Part shown: positions 34,801 through 42,371 of the stretch, in pieces
How positions within the stretch are numbered: the first letter of the stretch is position 1
Layout of the letters: each line of letters starts with the position of its first letter
NCBI RefSeq assembly: GCF_030718205.1
Contig: NZ_JAUZQF010000015.1
Location: 124,001-188,000, forward strand
From: Nonomuraea turcica
Lineage (GTDB): Bacteria; Actinomycetota; Actinomycetes; Streptosporangiales; Streptosporangiaceae
Direction of reading: 5' to 3'
Length of the DNA: 64,000 bases
Program-made: the position numbers and the translations under genes
Notes under the pieces: model-generated
The model's database searches: none
Told to the model about the DNA's origin: nothing
Seen by the model: only the letters and a program-made list of their open reading frames with translations

Positions 34801-36917
34801 TCCGCGAGCGCCTCCGCCGCGCCGTCGAAGTCCCGGTCGAGCAGGCGCCTGGCGAACCTTCCCATCGCCGGTGGCTCGCCCGTCGCCAGCTCGAACGCGC
34901 GGCGCGCGGCGGCGAGGTCGTCGAGCCGCGCCCAGGTCAGGCCCAGCAACCAGGCGCTGCGTCCGGCCTCGTCACCGCTCTCCCCGGCGATCCGCCGCTC
35001 GTGCAGCCGGCAGGCCGCCAGCAGGTCCCCTTGCTGCTCGAACAGCGCCGCCAGCGACCCGGCCGCCTCGCTGCGCAATCCCTGGTGCGCGCTGTCCAGC
35101 GCCATCGTGTACGCCGCCCGCGCCTCGGCAGGCTCGTCCTCCACCAGCCCGCCCAGCAGGTAGCCCACCCAGGGGGCCAGCACCGGATGCCCCTCCGCCT
35201 GGGCCCGCCGCAGCAGCGCCACCGCCTCCTCCCGGTCCGGCAGGATCTCCTTGGCCAGCGCCGCCGCGTACGACAGGGCGAGCGGCTCCCCGGACTCGGC
35301 CGCGGCGTGGAGCAGCCTGGAGGTCTCCGACAGCGCGTAGCCGAAGGAGGCCAGCACCTGGGCGAAGACCGCCGTGCCGACCGCCGCCACGGCCGGGTCG
35401 GCGTGGCTCATGGTCTCGTGGTAGCGGGTCAGCCCCTCCTCGCGCCCGAGCCGCTGGTGGTCGATCACCGCGCGCAGCACCGGGTGCAGGTCCTCGCCGG
35501 AGATCCGCAGCAGGTGCAGGAGGAACGCCGCGGCGAAGCCCTGCACGACGTCCTCGCCCTCGGCCACGTACGTCAGCAGCTCGTCGGCCTGCTCCCGGTC
35601 ACCCTCCCCCAGCTCCAGCTCGGCCAGCGCCATCATGGCCCGGATCGACTGCGCGGGCGCCCCGCAGTCGCAGGCCCCGCGCAGCAGCCGCCGGGCCTCG
35701 GCCAGGTCGCCGGCGCGCAGGTGGTCCAGCGCCGCGTCGATGTCCTGGATCGCCTGCTCCTCCACCGGGTCGGCGAGCGGCTGCCGCCGGTCGTCGTGGT
35801 CGAGCAGCAGCCTGGCCTTGAACGCGGCGTCGGGGTCCACGTGCCCGGCGGCCAGCCGCGCCAGCTCCATGACCTCGTCGTACGCCTGCGGATGCTGCAC
35901 GAGCAGCAGGCCGAGCAGCGTCACGCAGACCGACGCCCACTCGCCCTCCCCCGCCTCCAGCACCGTCCGCAACGCGGCCAGCGCCTCGGAGACCTCGCCT
36001 GCCTCGGTGTGCATCTGGGCCAGGCACGTCTGGGCCTGCACGACGTACTCGCGCTGCCCGCTGGCGATCACCCGGCGGAAGATCGCCTTCGTCTCGTCCT
36101 CGTCGCCGAGCTGGGCGGTGACCTTGGCCAGCTCGATCAGCGACGGCAGCCGGACGTCGGGGCGGGGGTCCTCGGCGGCCACGCGGTAGGCGGCCGCGGA
36201 CTCGGTGTATTCGCCCAGGTCCACCAGCACCGCGCCGAGCAGCTTGTGCGCCGTGGCCAGGTGGTCGGGGTGGCCGACGGCGATGGCGTGCTCGCATACC
36301 GCGCGAGCGGCGTCGAATTCCTCCTCCTCGGCGTACACCCGGTAGAGCTGGAACGCCGAGAGCGACACGACGTGGGGGTCGCCGCAGGTCAGCAACACCC
36401 GGTAGTCGTCCTCGTCCTCGGCCTGCTCGTAGAGCTCGCGGGCCGAGGCCGGGTCCTGGTGGAACTCCGGCAGCTCCAGCCGCGCGGCCAGCTCGGCCAC
36501 GGCGGGGCTGTCGCACCGGCGGGCCCGCTCCAGCGCCTGCTGCGCACCCCGCGCGTCGCCCAGCTGCGTGCACACCAGCACCATCGCCGTCTCGGCAAGG
36601 GCGGCCACCTCGAAGTCGGCGCCGTCCGAGGCGATCGTCAGCACCCGGTGCGCGGCCGGCCACTCCTTCGCCGTGACCAGCATCATGCCCATGGCCATGG
36701 CCGAGCGCTGGCCGAACACCGGGTCGCCCGACTGGATCACCGACCGGTGCGCCGCCTCGGCGCCCTCCAGATCACCCTGCTCCTGCAGCAGACCGGCCAG
36801 CAGGTGAGACGCCTCCGGGTCGCCCGTGGCCGCGATCTGCCTGAACAGCGCGGCGGCCCGGTCGAGCTCTCCCGCCTTCCAGCACGTCATGGCCGCGTCG
36901 AGCTCTTCTGACGCCAT
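31875..36917 (-). CDS. Very large tetratricopeptide repeat protein
   Basis: About 1680 residues made almost entirely of 34-36-residue helical hairpins, for example MTCWKAGELDRAAALFRQIA near the start and YWLGDRDGALRYYELTLGL near the end. It is extremely Ala/Glu/Asp-rich and acidic, with a helix-breaking DDSSSADGASAPSGGDGGG linker roughly in the middle. No signal peptide, membrane segment or catalytic domain is visible, so it is a cytosolic solenoid scaffold. Partners are unknown. The ATG at 36917 begins MASEELDAAMTC, preceded by GGGG and GGAG; a TTG four codons earlier is less likely. No operon partner is evident. Confidence 0.85.
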   Translation of the reverse strand: MASEELDAAMTCWKAGELDRAAALFRQIAATGDPEASHLLAGLLQEQGDLEGAEAAHRSVIQSGDPVFGQRSAMAMGMMLVTAKEWPAAHRVLTIASDGADFEVAALAETAMVLVCTQLGDARGAQQALERARRCDSPAVAELAARLELPEFHQDPASARELYEQAEDEDDYRVLLTCGDPHVVSLSAFQLYRVYAEEEEFDAARAVCEHAIAVGHPDHLATAHKLLGAVLVDLGEYTESAAAYRVAAEDPRPDVRLPSLIELAKVTAQLGDEDETKAIFRRVIASGQREYVVQAQTCLAQMHTEAGEVSEALAALRTVLEAGEGEWASVCVTLLGLLLVQHPQAYDEVMELARLAAGHVDPDAAFKARLLLDHDDRRQPLADPVEEQAIQDIDAALDHLRAGDLAEARRLLRGACDCGAPAQSIRAMMALAELELGEGDREQADELLTYVAEGEDVVQGFAAAFLLHLLRISGEDLHPVLRAVIDHQRLGREEGLTRYHETMSHADPAVAAVGTAVFAQVLASFGYALSETSRLLHAAAESGEPLALSYAAALAKEILPDREEAVALLRRAQAEGHPVLAPWVGYLLGGLVEDEPAEARAAYTMALDSAHQGLRSEAAGSLAALFEQQGDLLAACRLHERRIAGESGDEAGRSAWLLGLTWARLDDLAAARRAFELATGEPPAMGRFARRLLDRDFDGAAEALADVPEGGNALLTSMLGMESAHAWQRRGETAAADAALSLVAAAGHPGFRQEADCYLGALRNEAGDKLGAIEAWSRAAEGENEGLAAMALSDLARVRQELGQLDEAAEACRRVVRDGDERRRADATVRLADVLVASGEPEEARELLAAFGAEGRLYLASMLRDHGDLTAALTVLTAPHADDSSSADGASAPSGGDGGGEARLLGELLARTGDLAGAKEAFERAVAAGSESAGGTLVTAARLLGEAGDAEYARAAYQRAAALDEDGWAAAVARVRLGTGTAEERGWVLAADGDRQGAIAALAEVVGSAALAELVLVLDDGDVPHARRLLAALAGEDRRDGLVHAMRVARGKDDEATARRLYRLVIELADRETAEAARERAAEVRQTAAEAYLSLGASWAEAGEPGRAELCFLPATEHTETAHAAWHNLAIVRERRGDLAGAVEALRSGMPGTAVALAEMLDERGDAAGVRQALADGAAGGDLECLRLLVTHLVGEREHEAAAQAAEWAVATGDPRTVATGYWGWGDAYRGLGDLAGAAQMYRKGIDSGFPSLIPGLRTNLAKVLHDMGEQAGAYEQAEAAAAAGEPDTAAIGHIMIGCWRHDDGDVLGAAEAFAAAAATGAELAGEALGNLRALAHEEFERGAHDVAGQVLELMGELGAEVARELGRKCADPAAVRAYFERAGRGPFTELDVADRLAALGERAEARAIFERLSEHGEPDVRFVAGGRLLELLDGEGDDEAFYDVARRQAADADSPIRGVFGSLLGMLQDNRGDTTESLRTLREAAAGGEPIALATLAQTLVGAGMVDEGRETYLRVLDSGDDGLAARAMVALGQTYHDEDEERAREWYVRAVEAGDGHTGALAAMYLGALAKRNRDFPEALTWYQRVIDAGDCESGMAAAHLGELCYWLGDRDGALRYYELTLGLTEQADLVAEAACRLGEIRYERGDLALARRMLEAAAGTGDPAFAPQAELLLEKMG

Positions 36918-37039
36918 TCTCCACCCCAATGTCAGCTAATGATGTGAAAAAGCTACAGATGCGCCGCGTCGGTCACAGGACATTCCGAGATCTCCGGTCC
37001 TCGCCCTGCGGAACGCCGGAGCGCCGTAGCGTAGATCCC

Positions 37040-37588
37040 ATGGCCAAGGCGTTCTGGATCGACCAAGAGTTCGACAGGGACCGTGACGGGCGCTATGCCG
37101 TGCACGTGCGTAAGAACCTGGAGAAGTTCGAGTGGGGCGACATCGCACCCGTCCGGTTCGCCTGTGCGGCATGGCGGCTGGCCACGCCGCCGTCCCTCAC
37201 ACCCGGATACGTACGGTGGGACCGCCGCGTCCTGGAGGCCACCTGCCACCGCAACACCTGGGACGGGACGCTCTACGCGCGCGTCAGACTGGTCTCCCCG
37301 CTGCCCGAGGAGCTGACCCGCTCGCGGGCCTGGTGGCGCGATCGCGGCTGGCTGGGCTGGCAGGAGACCTTCGGCCAATATGTCGATCCGTCGCAGCAGG
37401 ACCTCGCCAGGATCCCGTTCCTGCGGGCGTCGCTGCTGGTCGAGGCGCCGGTGCCGCTCGAGGACCTGCCGCCGGAGCCGGAGGGCCCGCACGACGAGGT
37501 CGAGCAGCGTGCCCACCGCGCGGTGACGGTGCTCGCCCGCGAGCTGAACGCGCTGGTGTCCCCCGTCCTCGATCAGCTCGGCGGCTGA
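37040..37588 (+). CDS. Conserved hypothetical protein, probably leaderless
   Basis: A 182-residue soluble protein of unknown function: MAKAFWIDQEFDRDRDGRYA, then WRLATPPSLTPGYVRWDRRV and a Trp-rich SRAWWRDRGWLGWQETFGQY. No catalytic motif is recognised. TAGCGT (37027-37032) lies seven bases before the ATG, the position expected of a -10 box in a leaderless actinobacterial gene, and there is no Shine-Dalgarno sequence. This argues for the ATG at 37040 rather than upstream codons. Divergent from the TPR gene. Confidence 0.65.
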   Translation: MAKAFWIDQEFDRDRDGRYAVHVRKNLEKFEWGDIAPVRFACAAWRLATPPSLTPGYVRWDRRVLEATCHRNTWDGTLYARVRLVSPLPEELTRSRAWWRDRGWLGWQETFGQYVDPSQQDLARIPFLRASLLVEAPVPLEDLPPEPEGPHDEVEQRAHRAVTVLARELNALVSPVLDQLGG

Positions 37589-37630
37589 CCGGCCAGCATG
37601 TTTGATTAACGGCGGGGTAGCAGGGGCCCC

Positions 37631-38005
37631 ATGAGGATCCTGCTCATCGTGCTGGCGGTGGCCCTGGCCGGCTGCGCCGTCGACACGGCCTCCCCCGCGC
37701 GGGTGGCGGAGCGTTTCCACGCGCTGATCACCGCGGGCCAGGACGAGGCCGCGTGCGGGATGCTCGCCCGCAAGACCGCCGACAAGCTGCCTCGTCGCGG
37801 CCAGTCGTGCGCCGACGCGCTGCGTGAGCTCAGGCTGGGACCCGGCGGCGTGGTCGTCTCGGTGAGCGTGTGGGGGGACGAGGCCCAGGTGCGGCTGGCC
37901 GGTGACACGATCTTCCTGCACCGCTACAGCGACGGTTGGCGGGTCAGGGCCGCGGGCTGCGAGCCGGTGCCCGACCTTCCCTACGACTGCGAGGTGGACG
38001 ACTGA
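37631..38005 (+). CDS. Small secreted lipoprotein
   Basis: A 124-residue protein with a lipoprotein signal (MRILLIVLAVALAGC; lipidated Cys15). The mature part has four further cysteines (ACGM, QSCADA, AGCEP, YDCEVDD), suggesting two disulfides, and resembles a small NTF2-like extracytoplasmic domain (SPARVAERFHALITAGQDEA). Function unknown. Its stop overlaps the next ATG as TGATG, so it is the first gene of a three-gene coupled unit with a 27-residue membrane peptide and a DUF6766 protein. Confidence 0.7.
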   Translation: MRILLIVLAVALAGCAVDTASPARVAERFHALITAGQDEAACGMLARKTADKLPRRGQSCADALRELRLGPGGVVVSVSVWGDEAQVRLAGDTIFLHRYSDGWRVRAAGCEPVPDLPYDCEVDD

Positions 38006-38088
38006 TGCGCGTGATGTTCGCCCTCACCACGCTCGTGATCGTGGTGGGTCTCACGTTGTTCTTCTACGTGGGGTGGTCGAGGCTGTGA
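38005..38088 (+). CDS. 27-residue single-pass membrane peptide
   Basis: MRVMFALTTLVIVVGLTLFF followed by YVGWSRL: one hydrophobic helix of about 18 residues with Arg at the second position. The ATG overlaps the lipoprotein stop (TGATG) and its own TGA overlaps the next GTG start (GTGA), so it is tightly coupled on both sides. This favours a real gene, although it could be only a translational bridge. No similar peptide is recognised. Confidence 0.55.
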   Translation: MRVMFALTTLVIVVGLTLFFYVGWSRL

Positions 38089-38756
38089 GGTGGGTCAAGG
38101 AGAACTCGCTCGCTCTGGCCTTCCTCATCATGTTCCTTCTGGCGGTCTCCGGCCAGGCGGTGGCCGGGACGCTGGAGTTCAATGACCAGCAGCGGGCCGA
38201 GGGGGCCCCGCCGGTCTCGGTGCTCCAGTACGTGGCGTCCTCGGCGTTCGCGGTGAACGTGGCCGAGAACTGGCAGTCGGAGTACCTGCAGTTCTTCCTG
38301 TTCGTCATGCTCACCGTGTGGCTCGTGCAGAAGGGGTCGCCCGAGTCCAAGAAGCTGGACGCGATGGGCGCGGAGTCCGACCATCAGCAGCAAATCGGGG
38401 CGCACGCCACGACCCAGTCCCCCTCCTGGGCCAAGGCCAAGGGGTGGCGTTTGCGGTTGTACAGCAACTCGCTCGGGCTGGTGATGGGGCTGCTCTTCCT
38501 GTTGTCGTGGCTGGCGCAGTCGGTGGCGGGACAGGCCGCGTACAACGCCGAGCGGCTCGGCGACCTGCGGGATCCGGTCACGTGGGGCGCGTACGTCACC
38601 TCGCCGGAGTTCTGGGACCGGAGTCTGCAGAACTGGCAGTCGGAGCTGCTGGCCGTGTTGTCGATGGTGGTGTTGTCGATCTATCTGCGCCAGCGCGGGT
38701 CGCCCGAGTCGAAGCCGGTCGGTGCGTCTCACCTGGCCACGGGGGTCGAGGGCTGA
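38085..38756 (+). CDS. DUF6766 family membrane protein
   Basis: A 223-residue membrane protein built from two similar halves. Each has a hydrophobic helix near its start (ALAFLIMFLLAVSGQAVAG; GLLFLLSWLAQSVAGQAAYN), a conserved NWQSE motif (AENWQSEYLQ; LQNWQSELLA), a second helix and a RGSPESK-type end (QKGSPESK; QRGSPESK). The pattern matches what I recall of DUF6766, whose function is unknown. The GTG at 38085 overlaps the previous stop and has a GAGG upstream. The 3' end overlaps the convergent PLP-enzyme gene by 28 bp. Confidence 0.8.
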   Translation: MRWVKENSLALAFLIMFLLAVSGQAVAGTLEFNDQQRAEGAPPVSVLQYVASSAFAVNVAENWQSEYLQFFLFVMLTVWLVQKGSPESKKLDAMGAESDHQQQIGAHATTQSPSWAKAKGWRLRLYSNSLGLVMGLLFLLSWLAQSVAGQAAYNAERLGDLRDPVTWGAYVTSPEFWDRSLQNWQSELLAVLSMVVLSIYLRQRGSPESKPVGASHLATGVEG

Positions 38757-39529
38757 CCGGTGACGACGGCGACGACGCGGGTGCCGGGCGCGAACGCGCC
38801 CTGGCGGGCGAGGTCGAGGATCCCGTAGAGCATCTTGGCGACATAGACGCCTTCGACTCGATATTTCTCGATAAATCCGTCCAAGGCTGGTGTTGTCTTG
38901 GCGTATCCGCCGAAGTGGTAGTCCAGGTTGAGAGACCAGTTCGACCACGTGCGCCCGTACGCCTCCCGCTGCAGCCTGGCCACCTCGCCGGCGAGGAACC
39001 CCGCGCCCTTGAGCACCGCGAACCCGATCGCCCGCTTGCCCTCCGGCAGCCCCGCCGAGATCCCGGCCAGCGTCCCGCCGGTGCCGACCGGACAGCAGAC
39101 GACGTCGTACGGCACGGCGATCTCCCCGGGCAGCTCGGCGCACCCGCGCACGGCGGCGGCGTTGCTGCCGCCCTCGGGCAGGATCGCCACGTCCCCGCCC
39201 CACCGCGCGCGCAGCCGCGCCTGCACCTCTTCGGTGTGCTTGAGCCGATAGGAGGCCCGGTCGAGATAGGTGAGCGTCATCCCGCAAGCCTCGGCGTAGG
39301 CCAGGGTCGGGTTCAGCGGGAGATGCTCCTCGCCCCGGATGACGCCGATCGTCTCGATCCCGTGCCGGCGCCCAGCCTCCGCGACGGCCCTGATGTGATT
39401 GGAGTAGGCGCCGCCGAAGGTCAGCAGCCGGCGATGGCTCAGGTTGTGCTTGAGTTTGCGCGGCTTGTTGTCGTCATGCATCAGGAACACCCGGACCTGA
39501 CCGAGCCCTGGATCCAGGAGCTCCTCCAT
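38729..39529 (-). CDS. ACC deaminase / D-cysteine desulfhydrase family PLP protein, shortened
   Basis: A 266-residue fold-type II PLP protein. The likely Schiff-base lysine is in NKPRKLKHNL, followed by TFGGAYSNHIRAVAEAG and PLP-phosphate binding CPVGTGGTLAGISAGLP. Relatives have about 290-330 residues. Here the usual stretch between the RDD-like and NK motifs (of the type LIHPxLPG) is missing (MHDDNKPRK), and the link after KLKHNL is also short (SHRRLLTFGG). These look like two small in-frame deletions around the active site, so activity is doubtful. TAGACT seven or eight bases upstream of the ATG fits a leaderless promoter. Divergent from galK. Confidence 0.7.
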   Translation of the reverse strand: MEELLDPGLGQVRVFLMHDDNKPRKLKHNLSHRRLLTFGGAYSNHIRAVAEAGRRHGIETIGVIRGEEHLPLNPTLAYAEACGMTLTYLDRASYRLKHTEEVQARLRARWGGDVAILPEGGSNAAAVRGCAELPGEIAVPYDVVCCPVGTGGTLAGISAGLPEGKRAIGFAVLKGAGFLAGEVARLQREAYGRTWSNWSLNLDYHFGGYAKTTPALDGFIEKYRVEGVYVAKMLYGILDLARQGAFAPGTRVVAVVTGQPSTPVAR

Positions 39530-39572
39530 GGCGCTAGTCTACGGTCGGGTCTTTGTTGAGGAGTGTTCGATT

Positions 39573-40685
39573 ATGCGCGTTGCTGAAGCTTTCCGTGCCG
39601 CCTACGGCGCGTCCCCCCAGACCGTCTGGCACGCGCCCGGCCGCGTCAACCTGATCGGCGAGCACACCGACTACAACGACGGCTTCGTGCTGCCGTTCGC
39701 GGTGCCGTGGGGCGTGACGGCCGCGGTCACTCCGCGCACGGATAAGACCATCCGCCTGCTCTCCCTCCAGTCCTCCGGCGAGCCCGTCACGATCACGAAC
39801 CACGAGGAGTCCACGGGCTGGACCCGCTACGTCGTCGGCGTCCTGGCCATGCTGGGCGACCGCGTGGCGGGCGCCGACATCGCGATCGACGGCGACATCC
39901 CGTCGGGCGCGGGCCTCAGCTCCAGCGCCGCCCTCGAGGTCTCCGTCGCCTCCGCGCTCAACGAGCTGCACGACCTGGGCATGACGCCCATGGAGATCGC
40001 CCTGCTCAGCCAGAAGGCCGAGAACGGCTTCGTCGGCGTGCCCTCCGGCATCATGGACCAGGCCGCCTCTGCCCTGTCCGAGGAGGGGCACGCCCTGTTC
40101 CTCGACTGCCGCTCGCTCGGCTTCCGCAACATCCCGCTCGACCTGGCCTCCCACGGGCTGAGCATTCTCATCATCGACACCCAGGTCCACCACGAGCACT
40201 CGGGCGGCGAATACGCCAAGCGCCGCGCGGAATGCGAGTCCGCGGCCCGCAAGCTCGGCGTCCCGGCCCTGCGTGACGTGACCGATCTGGCGGCGGCCCT
40301 GGAGCTGCTGCAGGGCGACGAGCGCAAGCGCACCCAGCACGTCGTGACCGAGAACCACCGCGTGGAGGCCCTCATCGGCCTGCTGCGGGCCGGCGCCATC
40401 ACCGAGATCGGCGCGCTGCTGAACGCCTCGCACCTGTCGCTCAGGGACCAGTACGAGGTGTCGTCGCCCGAACTGGACGTGGCGGTGGAGGCCGCCGTCA
40501 AGGGCGGCGCCCGGGGCGCCAGGATGACCGGCGGCGGCTTCGGCGGCTCGGCCATCGCCCTGGTGTCCGACGACCGCCTGGAGGCCGTCCAGCAGTCGGT
40601 CGTGGACGCCTATGCCGCGCACGGCTTCCAGCCTCCCCGCTTCCTCCCCGCCACCCCGGCCCCCGGCGCCCACCGCCTGGCGTAG
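39573..40685 (+). CDS. galK: Galactokinase
   Basis: A 370-residue GHMP kinase that phosphorylates galactose to galactose 1-phosphate in the Leloir pathway. The galactokinase signature is GRVNLIGEHTDYNDGFVLPF (residues 21-40), the ATP-binding GHMP motif DIPSGAGLSSSAALEVS, and the C-terminal motif MTGGGFGGSAIAL. GIMDQAAS supplies the catalytic Asp. Length matches bacterial GalK. The ATG at 39573 has GAGGAG 9 nt upstream, which decides it over an earlier in-frame ATG. No galT or galE is adjacent here. Confidence 0.95.
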   Translation: MRVAEAFRAAYGASPQTVWHAPGRVNLIGEHTDYNDGFVLPFAVPWGVTAAVTPRTDKTIRLLSLQSSGEPVTITNHEESTGWTRYVVGVLAMLGDRVAGADIAIDGDIPSGAGLSSSAALEVSVASALNELHDLGMTPMEIALLSQKAENGFVGVPSGIMDQAASALSEEGHALFLDCRSLGFRNIPLDLASHGLSILIIDTQVHHEHSGGEYAKRRAECESAARKLGVPALRDVTDLAAALELLQGDERKRTQHVVTENHRVEALIGLLRAGAITEIGALLNASHLSLRDQYEVSSPELDVAVEAAVKGGARGARMTGGGFGGSAIALVSDDRLEAVQQSVVDAYAAHGFQPPRFLPATPAPGAHRLA

Positions 40686-40732
40686 GAGCGTCCAGCTCCG
40701 TAAAACAGTCGATTCCGACGGCTGACCTCGTC

Positions 40733-42157
40733 ATGATGGCGGCCATGACAAAGCGCAGGCATCAGCCGGCGTCCCGCCGGGAGATCATGGCCGAGTTGCA
40801 TGGCTCGCTGGACCGTCGCTACCGCCCCGAAGACGTCGCCGACCTGGTGATGCAGGCACTGGAGGGGCAGCTGACCCGGCGCGAGCGCGTCGTGCTGGAG
40901 CGCGCGGCCAAGCACTCATCGCGGGGCGCGACGTCGTTCTCGTCGATGTCGACCGACTATGCCCGTCCGGTGGGCGGGACACGGCAGGTGGCGGCGGCCA
41001 GCCGGCTGTTCGAGCGGTCGGTGGAGGTGGACCCGGACGATCCGGAGTCGTTGCTGGAGTTCGCGGCGAGGATGGGCCGCTCGATCCGGTGGACGCCCGG
41101 CCATAGTGACTTTCTGGCCGACCGGCTCAACCGGCAGGCCCGCGACGCGGCCGGGATGGAGCTGTCCAAGCGGCAGTACAACCGGCGGTTCCGGATGCTG
41201 CGCAGGCTCTCGGCCAAGGCTGGGACGCTTGCTGCCGAGCAGGGAAAGCGGCGCCTGCTCATGGTGGGGGTCACTGGATTCGCGGCGGAGGTGCCGTTCG
41301 AGCGGTTCGCCGCGGATGCCGACGCCGCCTGCTTCGTGGCCTACTACACCGCGCGCCGCAAGCTGCGCAGGGAGTTCAGCCTCGCCGGGCGGGACAACCC
41401 GTTCGACGAGATCGCTTCGCTCCTGCTGGATCGGTGCACGAGCCGCTCCGACTGGTGGATGATCGCCCAGGTGCGTACCAGCCCGGACGTCCTGGAGCAC
41501 CTGAACGAGGAAGAGCGAGGCCTCCTGCTCGGCCGCTGGTCGTCGGTGATGCGGCACAGCGCGGCCATGCTCCGCGAGCGCTGGCGGCCGGACACCGACC
41601 GCGAAACGATGATCGTGCGGCGCGGCCACGACTCCACCACCTGGAACAACCTGGCCGTCGCCTACAACGCGGCCCGGGCGGGCTGGCTGGCCTGCCTGGC
41701 TGCGCTGAACGCCCTGGAACTGCTGGACGCGGCCTGCCCCGGCAAGGTGATGCGGCTCATGGCCGCCGACCTGGCGGCCTGGCACCGTGCCGACGGCGGC
41801 GACGTCGATCCCAACACGAAGGTGTGGGCGGGTCTGCCGCCGCCCTGGGAGGTACTCGACGGCGACGTACTCTGCACGCGCGCCGACGTCGAGGCGGCCT
41901 GCCGGCGCGCCGGCCTCGATCCGGTCTCCTCTGGCTGGACGGCGCCCGCGCCTGCACGGGCGACCGCGGTGTTCCGGCCCACGCCGGAGCTGGTCCACGG
42001 CGTCACCATCGCCGACCCGGTGTGGGCGGCGCTGCTGCGCCGCGCCGGGGTGTTCAGCGGCCAGCACGTCAAGGAGGAATTGGCCGCCGACGCCCGGCAC
42101 GGGCTGCGGTCCGGCGTCGTGCTCAGCGATCTGCCCGTGAAAGAGCACCCGTCGTAA
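40733..42157 (+). CDS. Conserved hypothetical protein beside tRNA genes
   Basis: About 474 residues, basic at the start (MTKRRHQPASRREIMAELHG) and mostly helical. It contains a tandem-repeat-like segment (ASRLFERSVEVDPDDPESLL) and a later segment with NNLAVAYNAARAGWLACLAA. A His/Asp-poor core shows no obvious catalytic motif. The end (LRSGVVLSDLPVKEHPS) is soluble. I do not recognise the family. Three in-frame ATG codons cluster at 40733, 40736 and 40745 without a clear ribosome binding site; the last begins MTKRRHQPA and is equally possible. The tRNA pair begins 43 bp after the stop. Confidence 0.6.
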   Translation: MMAAMTKRRHQPASRREIMAELHGSLDRRYRPEDVADLVMQALEGQLTRRERVVLERAAKHSSRGATSFSSMSTDYARPVGGTRQVAAASRLFERSVEVDPDDPESLLEFAARMGRSIRWTPGHSDFLADRLNRQARDAAGMELSKRQYNRRFRMLRRLSAKAGTLAAEQGKRRLLMVGVTGFAAEVPFERFAADADAACFVAYYTARRKLRREFSLAGRDNPFDEIASLLLDRCTSRSDWWMIAQVRTSPDVLEHLNEEERGLLLGRWSSVMRHSAAMLRERWRPDTDRETMIVRRGHDSTTWNNLAVAYNAARAGWLACLAALNALELLDAACPGKVMRLMAADLAAWHRADGGDVDPNTKVWAGLPPPWEVLDGDVLCTRADVEAACRRAGLDPVSSGWTAPAPARATAVFRPTPELVHGVTIADPVWAALLRRAGVFSGQHVKEELAADARHGLRSGVVLSDLPVKEHPS

Positions 42158-42200
42158 AGGGGTGGCGCGCGTTCGCAGGAACCGAGCACACTAGGGGTGC

Positions 42201-42274
42201 CACGCCGTAGTTCAGTGGTAGAACGCCTGGCTCTTCATCCAGGTGGACGCCGGTTCGAGCCCGGTCGGCGATGG
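42201..42274 (+). tRNA. tRNA-like gene with eight-base anticodon loop
   Basis: Cloverleaf: D stem GTTC/GAAC, anticodon stem CCTGG/CCAGG, T arm GCCGG-TTCGAGC-CCGGT. The loop between the anticodon stems is CTCTTCAT, eight bases. Read with U33 and A37 it would present CTTC as a four-base anticodon; a seven-base reading gives CTT (Lys). The acceptor stem CACGCCG pairs with CGGCG-TG only if A42271 is bulged. CCA is not encoded. It is clearly paralogous to the next tRNA (identical TGGACGCCGG block). It may be a special tRNA, a degenerate copy or non-functional. Confidence 0.6.
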
Positions 42275-42280
42275 CGAGGC

Positions 42281-42352
42281 CTCGTTGTAGCTCAGTGGTA
42301 GAGCGCCCGGCTCGGGACCGGGTGGACGCCGGTTCGAGCCCGGCCGACGAGG
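42281..42352 (+). tRNA. tRNA with CGG anticodon (Pro-type), atypical
   Basis: All stems pair: acceptor CTCGTTG/CGACGAG, D GCTC/GAGC, anticodon CCCGG/CCGGG, T GCCGG/CCGGC. The loop CTCGGGA puts CGG in the anticodon, which reads CCG (proline), with G37 as expected for tRNA-Pro, and C1-G72 also fits. However the discriminator is G rather than A, and the D arm is not the GCGCAG type of usual tRNA-Pro. CCA is not encoded. Identity as Pro is likely, with reservations. Confidence 0.7.
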
Positions 42353-42371
42353 CCGCCCCTTCGCCGCGGGT

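Noticed and set aside
32112..36911. A 1599-codon open frame antisense to the TPR gene
   Set aside because: Its product is Arg/Gly/Pro/Val-rich without domains and mirrors the GC-biased codons of the TPR gene. The TPR frame shows clear repeats, so the antisense frame is an artefact.
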